Shown: one piece after another, positions 1 through 13,543 of the stretch
How positions within the stretch are numbered: the first letter of the stretch is position 1
How the letters are laid out: each line of letters begins with the position of its first letter
Assembly (NCBI GenBank): GCA_013397075.1
Contig: VWZS01002237.1
Location: 248,001-312,000 of the forward strand
DNA length: 64,000 nt
DNA from: Rhabdornis inornatus
Taxonomy: Eukaryota; Chordata; Aves; Passeriformes; Rhabdornithidae
Direction: 5' to 3'
Made by a program: the position numbers and the translations under genes
Notes under the pieces: model-generated
What the model saw: the letters and a program-made list of their open reading frames with translations, nothing else
Told to the model about the DNA's origin: nothing
Database searches by the model: none

Positions 1-3000
1 ATTATTATCATTTTTTCCAAAAAGCTTTACAAAAGGAAGACAACACGAGCACACTGCTTTTATTGTGTGGGCGTGTGGTTGCCTCTGTATAATAGACTCC
101 CTAATGTTCTTGGTTATAATGTGTAGCATTGCACATACAGCACTCTGGATTTCCAAACTCCATTTTCAGGCTCAATAATAGCCTTTCATTCAGCCAAAGG
201 ATTTATATCTAATTATAGATCTGTGTGCTTTTTGTTCTGTTGTCTGGTTGGAAAGTATCTTGGGCATCTTGGCCTGGTCATTCAGGGCAAAGAACCAGTG
301 TGTGTCAAGATTTTGAAAGTTTTTGATTTTTCTGAGAATACAGCTATAGATTTTAAACAATGTGTCCTATAGGCTAACTAAGGGTAGTGATAGGCAATTA
401 CCATGACATTAGTATTGGAATAATCTTTTTTTGGAAATTGCTGATAACTACTTTGTATCTTCAGTAGGAATTTGCAAGAATGGATGGGAAAAGGAGCAGA
501 TAATTTTTGGTTGTTTTTTTTACCCCATAACCCCATAACCTGTCTGTCTCTCTTAAAACTGAATTTGTTAAATGTAGTCTATATCTTAATATAAAATTTT
601 ATTTCTGCACATTTTATAACAAATCCATCCTTTTGGAATGGTTGCAGTTTTAAACTGTTTTGAAAGGAGCTTTAAACATTAAATAGAATTAAGAAAAACA
701 TAAGTGTAATAGTGAGTTTGAAACTCTTAACTTCATTAATCTAATTCTATTTCCCTCTGATCTTAAATATGGTGTTGCTACCAACTCATACCTGTATTCA
801 GACATGCAGGAGTTTCTTTGCTGTGCAATTTATTTGGAATAGCCAAGGAACAAATCCCACTATGAAACATAGCAAAAAAAGAAAAAAAAAGATGGTAACA
901 ACAATAAAAAGGTGAGACACAAGACAAAAGAGAGACAGAGAAGTAAAGGTATTTGGGAAATTATATGACAGGACTTCAAATAGGAATATCAGCAGATGAG
1001 TTTCCTAATTGTTCTCAAGTGTTTTTGTAGGTAGACATTAAAGCAAGCAGATACTTCACTGCGGAGGATGTGAAACTGGAGGAAGAAATTCTATGCAGCT
1101 ATTTATAGGGAGCTTTTCTGAGCTGGAAGTGCATTGAGGTAGAAAGCAATAATACAGTCAGATCTTTGAGGCTGACATTATCACAGTGGACTGATAAGGA
1201 TGGGAATCAATATTTTGTGTTGGTGAATGACAGATGGTATGTAAAGAAACAATAGTCTGTGAAAGGTCTTGCAAAGATGATGGATAGCTTTTGCTTAAAT
1301 ATGTAAAGAAAAAACAGATGAAGGGGGATGCAGAGGGAGGGGGACATAACTAAAGTTACTGGTTAGATAGATGATCTCTGCAATAGCAATCATAATGCAA
1401 GCAAGAAGAGGGGATACTTTATTAACCAGAACACAAGTCAGCACAGCTCTCATCAAATGTTTCCAGATGCATGTATGAATAGGAAAAACACTTCAAAGCA
1501 TCACAAAGAAATGAAAGAGATCAAAATGAACAGCAAGTACCAAGTTACACAAGTAACTATAGTTCTCTTTCCCATGGAAGTCAAAAGATACAGTAGGGAG
1601 AAAAAGACAGAGTTCTAATTTAAACATATTTATCTTTATGTCATGGCTACAAATCCATGAGAAGACTGGAGGTATGTAAAAAATTTAGTGTGGGTGGAAA
1701 AGGGAAGTATGTAGTAGAGAAGGTGGCCTATTGTCAAGTTAGATATACATCTACAGATTGAATCACCCCAAAATATATTATACAAAGAGAAGGACATGAA
1801 GAATAGAATCCTTAGAACTGTTACACCCAAAAACAGTAAAAAAGGGTCAAGAAGTCACTTAAGCTGAAGGGGTACCTCGTGCTTTTCTAGAGAGCGCGGA
1901 GAGGACAGAGTTATGGAAACGAAGTAACAACAGATTAGAGAAGAGTGAGCAAAATCTAAAGCCCAAACATACCAAAGGGAATGAAAGTGGAAGGAGGGAG
2001 GAGAATGAGTATGGCAGCAGTCAGGAAGAAGACTAGGGTAAAGATTTAATGAAGGCTCAGAAGAGGACAATATCTGAGAAATTCCTGGGTTTAACAGGGG
2101 AACAGAAAGACAGAAAGGTATGATGGTGAAAGTGAGGGGAAAGCACAGTGCATTTATTATAATGAGAGAAGGCTGAATGAACAGCTTTTCTATGGGAGAA
2201 AATCTTAAATGAGCATGGCAGTATTACTACTGATAGCAATCCAGCAAATGTGCAAGAAATAGAATAGAAGCACTAGTAATTGACAGTATATTCTTGCCCC
2301 ATGTAGGAAGCAGGATTAAGATCTGATTTTCTGCATGATGACATAAAGAGATAAAACACATTAATCTTCTTTGCTACTTATGGTAATATAACTGTGTCAT
2401 GCTTTGTGTACTGCCACGCTAATACTGATGCCAAGCGCTTGACGCATATGTCAATATATTTAGATCTAGTTTCACTTATGTCTATCACATACTTTATTTT
2501 ACATTATTGATGGTTATCTAAGAGACTCAAACTGCCTGACCCCGCTTAGTTAGAAATCACCAAAATAAGGCAGTTTGATATGGAAAAGTGATAAGTAGCT
2601 GTAAATCAAGTACCAGTAGAAATATGTAACACAGAAGAAAAGTGAAAAGGAATATTTGATTGCAATATGGAATAGCAAATTATCATTAAGAGGCTGATCA
2701 TGGCTGAAATCTCATTAAAAAAAAGTTTAGGAAACCATTATTTTGGAATTTATACATCCAAAAAGCAAGAACAGAAAACCCAAAAAAAATTCATGGCTCA
2801 TAGCAAGGGTGATGACTTGGATAATCTCTTTACAATCCATTTCTGAGTTTCTGACTGATGCTGAGGATTATTTCTTTCATGTGAACCTAAGACCGTTTTT
2901 ACTTTCTTGGGGTTTTTTTTCCCCCTGTTTTAATTGTGTGGGGTGAGCCTCAGGAAGCATGGGCACAGGATTGACAAGAATGAGTCTTCAGTTTCAGGTC

Positions 3001-3821
3001 TTCTGTCCCTGAAAAGAATTGATTCAGGGCAATAGGTTGACTTCTGTGCAAGACAGTTAGCTTAGCAGAGGTGACGTTACCTATAAGTGATGTCTATTAA
3101 CCTGTCAAAGTGGATCAGGAGTCTATGCCACAGAAAAGTGAAAGGTTATAAAAGCACAGACAGCTCTATGCCTCTGACCATTTTCCTCAGTGGAAATAGA
3201 GATGATGTGTTTTAGGACCCTATTGAGGCAGAGAAGTGCTCACAATGTCACCAGAGGCAAATCATTCAGCTTTAAAGGAAGGGGATGCAAGAGCAAATAC
3301 CATTGCTGAAAAAATTTCTTCCTCTCAGATATCTGTAGGCTTTTTTGCATGTCACGTATTTAATAAAAAGTAACTGAGTTAGTACCTTCCACAAATTCTC
3401 TGCTCGTTTTTACAGAGCTGATCACTAAACCAGGAGCCTCAGTCCTTCAGTGAAGTGATTTCACATTGTAGAGGCAAACACACAGGCCCAAACAATGGAA
3501 CCCTAAGGTGAGGCAGCAGGCAAGGACATGGCTGTGCCTGTGCAGCAGCTCAGCAGTTCTCAGGGAAGGAACCTGAATCAGGCCTTGGATCAATACAGAA
3601 AGAAAAATCCACCATTAACCTTAGTAGTGCTGAACTATCACTAATAATAAAGAGATATATTTCAGAATTTCTGTTGCTTTTTCATGCTTTTGCTAAAATG
3701 TTCCATGTAATTCACTTCTGAGTAGGAGGTCTAGCATGAAGATTTAAGGAGTATTTAAGTAGTACAAAGACCTTTTTCTGAACTCTCCATAATTAGCAGA
3801 TTTTGTCATTTAATGATTTTT

Positions 3822-3838
3822 GGGGGGGGGGGGGGGGG
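3822..3838 (+). repeat. Poly-G run (G17)
   Basis: Seventeen consecutive G after a short T run. Such a tract can form a G-quadruplex and is prone to length error in sequencing. Confidence 0.95.
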
Positions 3839-6800
3839 TCATAATACATGCTTTTTTTATGTTGCTGGGCAAATTGTCTTGCCACTGGAATTGTGCTGTC
3901 TCCTGTGAGGATAAAACTGAACCAGCCAAACTAGGAAAGGAATTAGATTTGGCCTTAGCGTGGCCTTAGATACAAAGATGTATCTAGACAGAGCAAGTTC
4001 AGCACTGCACACTGGGGCTCACCACCACCATCTCTCAGGTTTCAATGGCACACACATTGCCATTGTTTGATGTGATAGACCTTAGTGTTTCTTGAGTACA
4101 CACTGCTGCATGACCTTGCTGTTTCAAGAACATTTTTCTTTGAGGCTTCTGGGAATCTGTTTTCTTTTTCACTGCTGACCTCTAATGATAGATGAGTCTG
4201 GGCTTATGTGACAAATGGTCTCAAACCTCACGTAGGCTTGTAAACTGTATTTGCTGGGGTTTTCATTACTTTCAGATCACAGAAAAGATTTTAATATAAA
4301 TGGATAGGCTTTTATGGTACCATTTGTTTGATACTTATTACCATATGTGATTTCTTTTTCATACTACACTTAGAGCTGCCTGGGGGTAGAATGAATAAAG
4401 CTATACATTTTTTGTCCATTTTGATAGTGACATCAGAAAAAAAAGAAAACTGCATACCCATTCCTTCAGAATGCATGAATACCACTACATTATCTAAGCC
4501 ATTGGTAGTTTCAGATTATTACTGTAGTTAACTGAATCATTCATTAGTTTAGAATCAAGAGTTCATATTAGTTCTTCTGTGCTTCTTTAACACTTTTAAA
4601 TCTTGGATTTTTTTCACCAAAACAGGAAAATTATTGAGAGTAAATAGGGTTTTGTTTTCAAGACAAAGGCCCTGATGTAAGGTTTATGGCTTCTGCTACT
4701 GCTACAGTTAACCAATAAAACTGACAAGTACCTAAGGGACATATTTTCACTTGACTGTCTAAAATAGTCACCAAAAAGTGAACGGTGGCACAATAAAATG
4801 GTAGTGTATTATTCACTATTGTACTAAGTAGATATTTGTCAATAGCTTCTTGGTGGTATTTGTCACTTTGGCTTACAGATGCATTTTTCACATTAGATGG
4901 CTTCTCCCCGGCCTGTGTGGTAAAACAGTACCACTGGGAACTATGGAATAGCAAAAAAACTCTTCAAGAGAAATGGAAACAAAAACAAGACACTTAGTAT
5001 CCCCAATAGTTATTTAATTGCAAAAAAATCTTCTTTTGGTTAATATTAATTCACATAGCCCTAAAATTTAATTGTGGAAACAGATGTTCAGTGTCAGGAG
5101 CCCACATTTGAATATTTAGCCTTAGGTAACCTATACCTCATTTTATCTGTCAAATCAGAGCTTAAAAGGTTTGTTAGGGCCATGAAGTTTGTCAAGAGGG
5201 TTTCTTTCTTATTATCTTTACACATTACATTGTTTAAATACATATAGGAGGTATCAGCAAAATTATTTTCAAATGCTTTAATCTTACCTATTTTAAATGC
5301 TACCTATTTATGCCATGAATTATGAAAGCGCTACCTGATATTAAAACCTTACTGGAAAGCAACTCTGGATCTGTGAAAAAGAGGTATCAAGAAATTAATA
5401 CCATAAGTCTTAAATAACTTCTGAATGTTTAGAGAGCATTCATTGCTGTGGTGAGTCATTAGTGCAAAACGAATCTAGTTAATCTAGTGCAAAACGTAGT
5501 CTGGTTATAAACTCTGCTGCCCAAGTTAAGTATCAGTAAAATGAGTTTAGGGCATAGTCTGGCCTGGAAAGAAAATATTTCAGTCTTCTTGTCAGCAGTC
5601 TTCTTATTGCCTTAAATATATGACAAAGGTTTATTGAAAACACATCCGATTGTATTAATAGATGTAAAATGGGGTTTAAAATTTCAATTGTGGTATGAGT
5701 AGAGAAAGCTGGCTTAGTGGATTACATGCAGGAGGACTGAGAGTGAAGAAATGTGGTGTGATGAGATTCAGATTGCAATGCCACACAAATATTACAATCA
5801 ACTAGCACCACGTGTTTGAAATGAGCAGCAAGTAGGAATAAGGAATAAGAAGTAGCCAATGATTTATGTTAGGAAAGATATATGTGTTTTAATGCTTTGC
5901 CAAATTAGCAGGATATTCTGATGAAAATATTGAAGTATCAGCTATTTTTTATTATGTGTCCAATACAGTGAGTTTAACAGGTTTTGTACCTAAGCTATCA
6001 TTTCCACTTTCTTCTGTTAGATGAGCAATCTAGGAGGAAAAAAGCAGTTACTGCTGTTATTAATTCAGATCAGAATGCCAGAGGTTGTCATCACTGTCCA
6101 TGATTGTCAAGTCTTCAACTGAGAGCTCAGGGTTATGCAGATCCCCAGCAGTGGCCAGTTTGTGAAATAGGACACGTTTCCTATTTGAACCCCACATTCT
6201 CAAATATTTTCCTTCCAATCCTGCAGCATATTCTCCCCAGATTAAATATTCATAGATCTATGTATGTGATTTATTTTCATCTGATTGTCTAGTTTGTGTT
6301 TACCTGAAGCCTAAACTCCTAAGGTATCCCAGACATTTGGGTTTTTTCCTGCAGTAGTGATTTTATTTTCAGACCAGAATGTATAAATCTGTCTCATTCA
6401 TTCTGTCTCACAAGCTGGTCAAGAGAAGCAAAAGAGGGAAATGTACATATTCCTACCTGTTTACTAAATCTTTGAAATAATACTTCAAAATACAAATTTT
6501 AAATTTTAAAATTGTATCCTTAAATGTGTCTAAAGCATTGGAGTTATCAAAAATGCATCAAACATTACATTTTCCTAGACATTCCCCCTGTGCTCTCCTC
6601 TAAAAACAAACAATAAAAAAAAGAAACCCCTGTTGTTCATCATCAATGCCATTCATAGAGTGGAAGGTCAGCCTTGAGCTCTGTCTTTGCCCATGTCTTC
6701 ACAGTTACTGATCTCCCAGAACTTTGTTCCTCTGCCCAGCCCACTTTGGTCCTGATTTTTTACAGCTTCTCAAGGGTTGCCTTTCCAAGTCATAGTATTT

Positions 6801-7811
6801 TTAAATATGTGTGGATAGTTTGAAGTGTGGATAGATGTGTCATTGCACAGTGTAACAGTTTTTAGAGTTACCTTTGTAAAAATGCTATTCACACTGATCA
6901 CAGCAGAGGTTTCCAAAGAAAAGTAGAGGCCAAACGCTGGAAACCAAACTTAGTTATAAAAGAGAATCTCAAGAAAGGAGCTTGCAGAGGAAAAAAAAAA
7001 CAAAAATCAAGAACAAAAATCCCACAAAGGACAGTTAGAGATGACACAGACCTAAAAAATATAAAACAGCAGTCTGCACTGTCCAGTAATTATACCACAT
7101 AAAATAAATGTTGCTTTATTGCTTGTTGTCCACAAAACACTCTCACAATGAAATAATGTTCCTTTTCCTTTTCTATATTTTTATCAGGATTGCATCATTT
7201 TATCTCTGTAATAGGCTGTTGTACAATATTAAGTGTTTTATTTCTGTGTGTAATACCTAGACAAGCTATATCACGTCTGTTTAGATTCCAGCAGTAGAAA
7301 AAGTTTAATTTCTTAGCTGTAATGCAATGGGCAAAATAGGTTATTCTAGATAGAATAATATTGTTCCTATCGAAATGGTGGAATTATATCAGGAGGAAGA
7401 ACTAGCTGGAAATAACAATTGAGTCCCTGCTACCCTTGCCAAGTACTTCTTTTGCCAAGATATATAGAGATGTAAAAATTATTTTAAGATGTTATTGTGA
7501 TAAAGAGACAAAGAAAACAGTTTTCTACTTAGGTATTTTAAACTCAGAAAATACTCAGGGTATTTTAGGTTGATCTTGCAGTGCCCCAAAGAGGTGGGAT
7601 TAAAGAACATAATCTAAATTAAATAGATATGTTGCTCAAATATGATGCTTTAAAATAAGTTATGGGGAAGAATATATATATATAAAATAAGTAAGTGTAT
7701 TTAATTGGGTCAATTTAAGATTGAAATGCCTTTTTAAGCATCTTATGATACAGTAGAAATTTATTATTTCTCAGTTAATCTGTCAACAATGGCAGTCCCT
7801 GACCTCACAAG

Positions 7812-7857
7812 CCTATTTCCATGACTGTAAGAATCCTATTTCCATGACTATAAGAAT
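7812..7857 (+). repeat. Tandem duplication, 23-bp unit, two copies
   Basis: CCTATTTCCATGACTGTAAG with AAT (7812-7834) is repeated at 7835-7857 with one G-to-A change. It is probably a replication-slippage duplication. Confidence 0.95.
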
Positions 7858-9338
7858 GCAGACTTTCCCACAAAGGAAACTCTGAAAAGGGAGCTGCAGA
7901 AGATGAGACGTTTTTTAGCTTAGGAAATTCTTACTCCTCTTTACAGGTTTCAGCTCAGCATATGTATGAATTTATAGATATGGTTTTGAAACTATAAGGC
8001 ACACAGTTTTTAAATTAGCCAGGTGGTATCTTTAGGGTGAGCTGCATCTCCTGCTAGTAGCACTTGCAATGTTCATAGACCCATTCAATTTCTACTAAGA
8101 AAACACGGAGAGTGACTTCATGAGTTGAACTTTTAACACACAGGAGTTCTACTGAAACCATTTCCATCAGCCTGTTAGGAGAAAAGGTTCTTTGGTGGAT
8201 GAGAACACATATTGTTACTTTGAGAATGCTAATGTCCTTTTGTCATCCAGTGTACTTCAGAAAAAGGGTAGAGTCAGGAAGGTTGATTCTGGTGGGAAGA
8301 ATGAGGAGCTCAGTTCATTACCCAGCTGGGAACTTAACAATGACTTCTAAGTTATTCTGCATACAATTGGTGAATATCAAGGAAGAAAATCATTTCAGCA
8401 CTAATGGACTAGTCTGGGATTTTTTAAGGGTCTCACTAGCATGAAAAAGAGCCTGATAAACCACCCAAACAAAAATCACTCTTGTATTTATTTTTCTTAT
8501 AGTAGGATGTTGCTTCGTTTAAGTCCATCAGAGAACCAATCTGAATAGCTAAATAATTCTCTCCAGGATAAGGTGTCAAACATTAAAAAGAGATCTGTAT
8601 GATTAAAAGAATGTTTGAAGCAATATGACTAAGATGATGGAGTATATTTTTTCAGCATTGTGCCTTGGAAGAATCATGGTATAATTTTTTTTTTTAACCT
8701 TGTGGAATAGTCCAACTTTATTGTTGCTTTCACACAGTTTGGGGTGAAACATTGTTTTTATATTCCCAGGATGCAATAATTAGATATATGTCAATGCATA
8801 TATAAAAAATATTTCTTAATGGAAATATTCTGACATTTTTCAAGGAAAAATACATAACTGTTGCAATAACCTGAGAATCCAGACGTCCACAGACATGTGG
8901 CCATGTGGATCAGAGCTAAATCACTTTTTAAATGTTCATTATCAGATGACGGGTAAATATTAGCAGGAGTAGCCTTTTGCATGTCATAATATACAGTGTC
9001 AGGCATGAAGAACATTACTCCATCACTAATCTTTGGGGACATGGAAAACACTTGCATGGAAAACGCAATGCCTCCTTTATCTCTGCAAGACTGGCTGTCT
9101 TAAACCAAGTTTTGAGAAAGCAAAAGCCTTAAATTTTGGAAGAGATCTCTTTAAATTATGTAGGGAAAATGCCAGACCCATAGAATGGCTGCTTTTCAGT
9201 TTGTCACCTTTTAAGGACTCTCTTTGTGGTAGTAGGTTTTGATGACTGAATATAGCATGAGCAGTAATTTCATGGTGTTTTTTTCATCTTAGAAACAGAG
9301 CTGAGTGTTCCAGTGCATCTTCAGAGGTTTATTATCAC

Positions 9339-9370
9339 TATTATTATTATTATTAATAATAATAATAATA
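9339..9370. repeat. 32-bp perfect palindrome of (TAT)n/(ATA)n
   Basis: A (TAT)n tract (9339-9354) meets its exact reverse complement (9355-9370) with no spacer, so the DNA could extrude as a cruciform. It sits in a wider trinucleotide microsatellite at about 9330-9381. Confidence 0.95.
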
Positions 9371-10440
9371 AGTATTATAGTGCATGCTGAGCTTGTGGCA
9401 AGAAAAATAACTGTTGGAAACTAAAAGACAGCCCTTCAGACTTATGGAAAAACACCTGTAAACAATCTAATGGAGTTACAGTTCAGCACACTTAAAAAAC
9501 TACAGCAAATTAAACCTTCAAGCCTACAGTAAGAAGCATATACTTTCAGAATCAATGCCAAACAATAGAAACATCTAGTGGTATAGAGCCCCATCTGTTC
9601 AATATTAAAGTCAGACAGAGTCACACAGGGTATGTCTGCTCCACCCAAACCCTTCAGTTATATTTTCTGTCTCCTTTTCTTAGACACGGTAGGAAAAGTG
9701 TCAGGCTTTTATGTTTTTCACATTCTTGACTTGTCAGATGCTAAAAACATAATGCACTATTTGGGAAGAAAACAATAGACTGCTTTGAGAAAGTCTTAGT
9801 TGTTTATGATATATTTGATTTTAAAGGAGAGACAAGTAGAATTCCATTCTCTATCGTGCTGGGACCAAAGTTCAGGACACTTAGGAAGTGCTGCCTGATT
9901 CAACCATGCAAGACTGCAATGATTGCAAAGCATTACTCATGGGTTTAGACCATGTAAAGACATTGAATTTGAAAGAGAGAAATTGAGAGCTTCCAGCAGT
10001 GACCCTTTAGAATGATAGATGGGTTTTGCTACTTGTTGGGACCTGTAAAGCCTCTATGAAACTGGAAAACTACTATCAAAAATCCCAAACTCAATTGAGA
10101 GTTAATTTGTTTGTCACCTTTGCTTAGAAGTGCTGTACAAAGAAAACGTCTCAAAAATTCTTCAAGAACTTTCAAGATTTCAGTTAATCGATAGTTTAGG
10201 TAGGTAAATTTTATATAAACATTGCAGTTATTTTTGCAGCCTTATAAAATTCAAAGTTTACTGTATGTCTGCCAAATGAAAATCACTGAAGTCCAATGTA
10301 TACAAATCTGCAAAATGACACATAGTGGTGATAAACTTTTACATGTTTGGGCAGGACATCTTTTGTTATCTTTTCCTGTATAGCAGAATGGTATCATCAG
10401 CAAATCTGTCAGCCTGCAAATTGACATTCCTGTGGAAGTG

Positions 10441-10510
10441 GCAGATGTGGATCCATTTTGCTAGAAAAAAATAACCAGCTTGCAGATGTGGATTCATTTT
10501 TCTAGAAAAA
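10441..10510 (+). repeat. Direct repeat, 29-bp unit, 41-bp period
   Basis: Copies at 10441-10469 and 10482-10510 both begin GCAGATGTGGAT and end CTAGAAAAA. They differ at two positions and are separated by 12 bases. Confidence 0.9.
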
Positions 10511-13004
10511 GTAAATAAATACCTCAGGTTAGTGCTTATGATAGAATTCTTTAGTGTTCATCCCATTTTTACTACAATTAAGAAACGATGATCAAGTAGC
10601 TTGAGCATGTACAAAATAGAGCACAAAATAAGAAAACGTTTGAAGGATAAGACTGTTCTTATAAATGTTGGATGACTTCTAATTCCTAGTGTGTTAAGCA
10701 GCTTCACTGTGCCTATTTCAACTTTTTCTCTTTTTCTTTGTCCTCAGTAGGAGTAACTCTCAAAGAAACATCCTCTCTGCAAGACATACAAATAAACCAC
10801 TTTCAACTATAAAGAGGTGTTTATTAAACCCTGTTACAGCTGAGACAAACAATATGATACCAGTGTTTAATTCATCCTTACCTTTCCACACACAATTCTG
10901 GACTAAGAGGAAAAGGATAACTTTACCTTACGACTAATGAAGGCCAAAATAGAGGGAGGGACATCAAACCAATGCTCTGTTATTTTGCAAAAAAAAAAAA
11001 AAAAATTCTTAAGTGGCTCTGTAAACTGAGAAAACTGCAAAACCAACATATCTGTATCTTTCATTAGGAAAGAAAACAAAAATGAGACTGAAAAGAAAAC
11101 TGGGAACAAAACAGTTTTGAGAATAAGTGAAAGACATCCTTGGCTTCAACTCCTGTTTAGGATATTTCAATTACTTTAGCGATACCTAAAAAATAGATGT
11201 CAATTTTTTTAGTAAATTATCTCCTCCCAAAGCTGTTTCCAATACCTTATATCTCTGCAGGAATACTGATCAACTTTAAGGGAAATTTTGAAGTAGAAAT
11301 TTGCACCCTCTTTGTGATTACATACGTAAGCAGGAGCTTTCTTATAGTATGAGCTTTAGGATGGTCATCTTGGTATATAGGACAGTACAAGGCTAAGAAA
11401 ATACATCTGACAAGTCTTCAATTGTCTCAAGAAAATTCTAGCATGGTAGTGAACTCTGAAAACTGTGAATTTAATAAAATGAGATTGCAATTTTGGGGAC
11501 ATCCTTTCTTAGTTGAGGGCATCAAAGTGAGCCAAACTTTGAAAGGTGTCTGCAGATTAAGGATTCTCCTACTGCCAAGGACATCGGTGCTGTCAACTCT
11601 TTTCATGGTGTGCCACTACTTCTGATGCATCACAGACTTTCTAGCTGTCACTTCATCTCTCAGAGACTTAATAAGAGGCTAAATTTAAATAGTGTCATAG
11701 GCAAAATCCAGTAGTTCAAGTACCTCAAGTTCAAGCACTAATCTGCCCTGTGCTTTCAAAATTTTGTTTCCTTCCTAGGGAAGAAATGGATAGTTCACTA
11801 AAGCCTAGTTGCATTAGTGTGGGGACAGTGTCTGTGTAAGATTGATTTTTCCCAAGGTGCAAAGTCAGGGCCTTTAAGGTATCTTGTTCTTTTCCCTCAA
11901 AATGTGACAAAAGTGTGTGTTTTTAGTTTAATTGGAGATATGATCTCATCCAAACAGAGCTTGAAATTGAGATTTTTGGAACTCAGATTCCACACATGAA
12001 AGTAGTTGGCATGTGAAACTTATTTTGGGGACCTTCCATTTGAAATGGTTCAAAACTGAAACAACAAGCAAAATCCTCTTCTTGTGATGTTCCTTGTTTT
12101 GTTTTTACCTGTTTAATGCTTTTGCTATCAGTCAAAATGTCATTGATCTCAGATGTATTTTACAGTTCCAAGCAGATCAGTTTGTTTTCATCTTTGATCT
12201 TGTTAAAATTAAAGGAAGATTCCTTTTTTATCTCACTTGCATGTAACTGTGGATAATTATAACTCCTGAAATTCAGATGGTAAGTGTATATGTTTTTCAT
12301 CCTTCATAAAGCTTGAATTTCCTTTAAACACAGTGTGCAGGAAGATTATTGTCTGTCCTATGTGCCATTCTGATTGATTAAAGGAGAAATAACTTGCCCT
12401 GCTTGATTCTCTGTGCTTGCTTCCCTTGCATAACAATGGGAATAGGAAATCTGAGTTGCTAGATCACATTCTATCTCTAAAGCAGCAGTGCTGGAGAGCT
12501 GCACAAATTGCTCGCTGTACAAATTAGCCTAGACTGTAGAAAGCAATAGGCACTGTGCTTGCTTCAGTCTGGATTAAGAAATGGAATAGGTTAATGAAGT
12601 TCAGCACACAATGCCATTCTCAATGCCTTCCCTCATGCATGGGACTGTGGTAAAACCATGGCAAGCATCTTTTCTTTTAATAATTAACATTTAATTTCAT
12701 AGTGTGCTGTCTCATCGCAGACACTATTGAAATATGCTGTCATGGACTATCATTCACTGTACATGACACCTCAAACAGCAAAATGCAAGCAAAATTGTTC
12801 TGAAGCTGTGTTGATTCTGAGATAGATGGCTTTTGGTCATGGATGAGCATGACTATAAACCCTGCACACCAAAATGCTTATAAAATCAAGAAAAAAATTT
12901 TCATTTCTTGGTAGATGAGTCCTGTTAGGTATGCTTAAGCACTCATGAGATCTAACTCTCAGTGACTAGTTTTTTTAAGCACTGCTTGTTTTTATAAGTT
13001 TCTG

Positions 13005-13165
13005 AGGCTCTGAAATGGCAGAGTTGGGAAATGCCATCCAGTTCACCCTTCTGCCAGTGCAGACTGCTCCTTACTGATCCCTGTACTTCATCCAGACTGA
13101 GTTCAAAAAGCTTCAGAAGCTACAGTTACACTATTGTGTAGTTCTTTGTAGTCTGTTCAAGGAGA
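13005..13165 (-). mobile_element. Old CR1 LINE 3'-end fragment
   Basis: Read on the + strand, this looks like the reverse complement of a CR1 3' region. It has a 'GGCAGAGTTGGGAAATGCC' segment, then 'CATCCAGTTCACCCTTCTGCC', then 'TCATCCAGACTGAGTTCA', leading into a 'CTTCAGAAGCTACAG' stretch. The order matches the usual CR1 pattern (block of lost confidence, 'catccagtccaaccc', then 'catccagactgagttt' with 'ctccaaggatggagactccac'). Divergence is high and no terminal octamer repeat is visible, so the limits are approximate. Confidence 0.5.
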
Positions 13166-13515
13166 GTTTTGAAAAATGGCACCCAGTCACCAAGGACCTG
13201 CAAGGTTTTGGTGAGTAGTTGCAATCCTGTCTCATTGATTTCTGTGTGATCACAGACAGCTGGAAAGATGATCAATGAGGAAGAAATTCTACTGAAGACC
13301 ATCAACCATCTGCAGAAATAGGGAAATGCTTCAATATCCAGCTCTATTGTCATCCATAGATTTAACAGAAGCCTTTTACCAGAATTCATATTTGCTAGCC
13401 ATGTAAGAACTACTATATCAAGTAGGAAATATGCAGCTGCACTTTTTCTCTTCACCAGAGGACAGGGTTTAGCACAGAGTAATGGCAGCCACATTTCCCT
13501 ATGCTAAGCATTAGC

Positions 13516-13543
13516 TTTAAAATCAGTTCTTTAAAATCAGTTC
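13516..13543 (+). repeat. Exact tandem duplication, 14-bp unit
   Basis: TTTAAAATCAGTTC occurs twice head to tail. Confidence 0.95.

Noticed and set aside
5460..5496. 12-bp direct repeat (TAGTGCAAAACG)
   Set aside because: Too short to mean more than local slippage.
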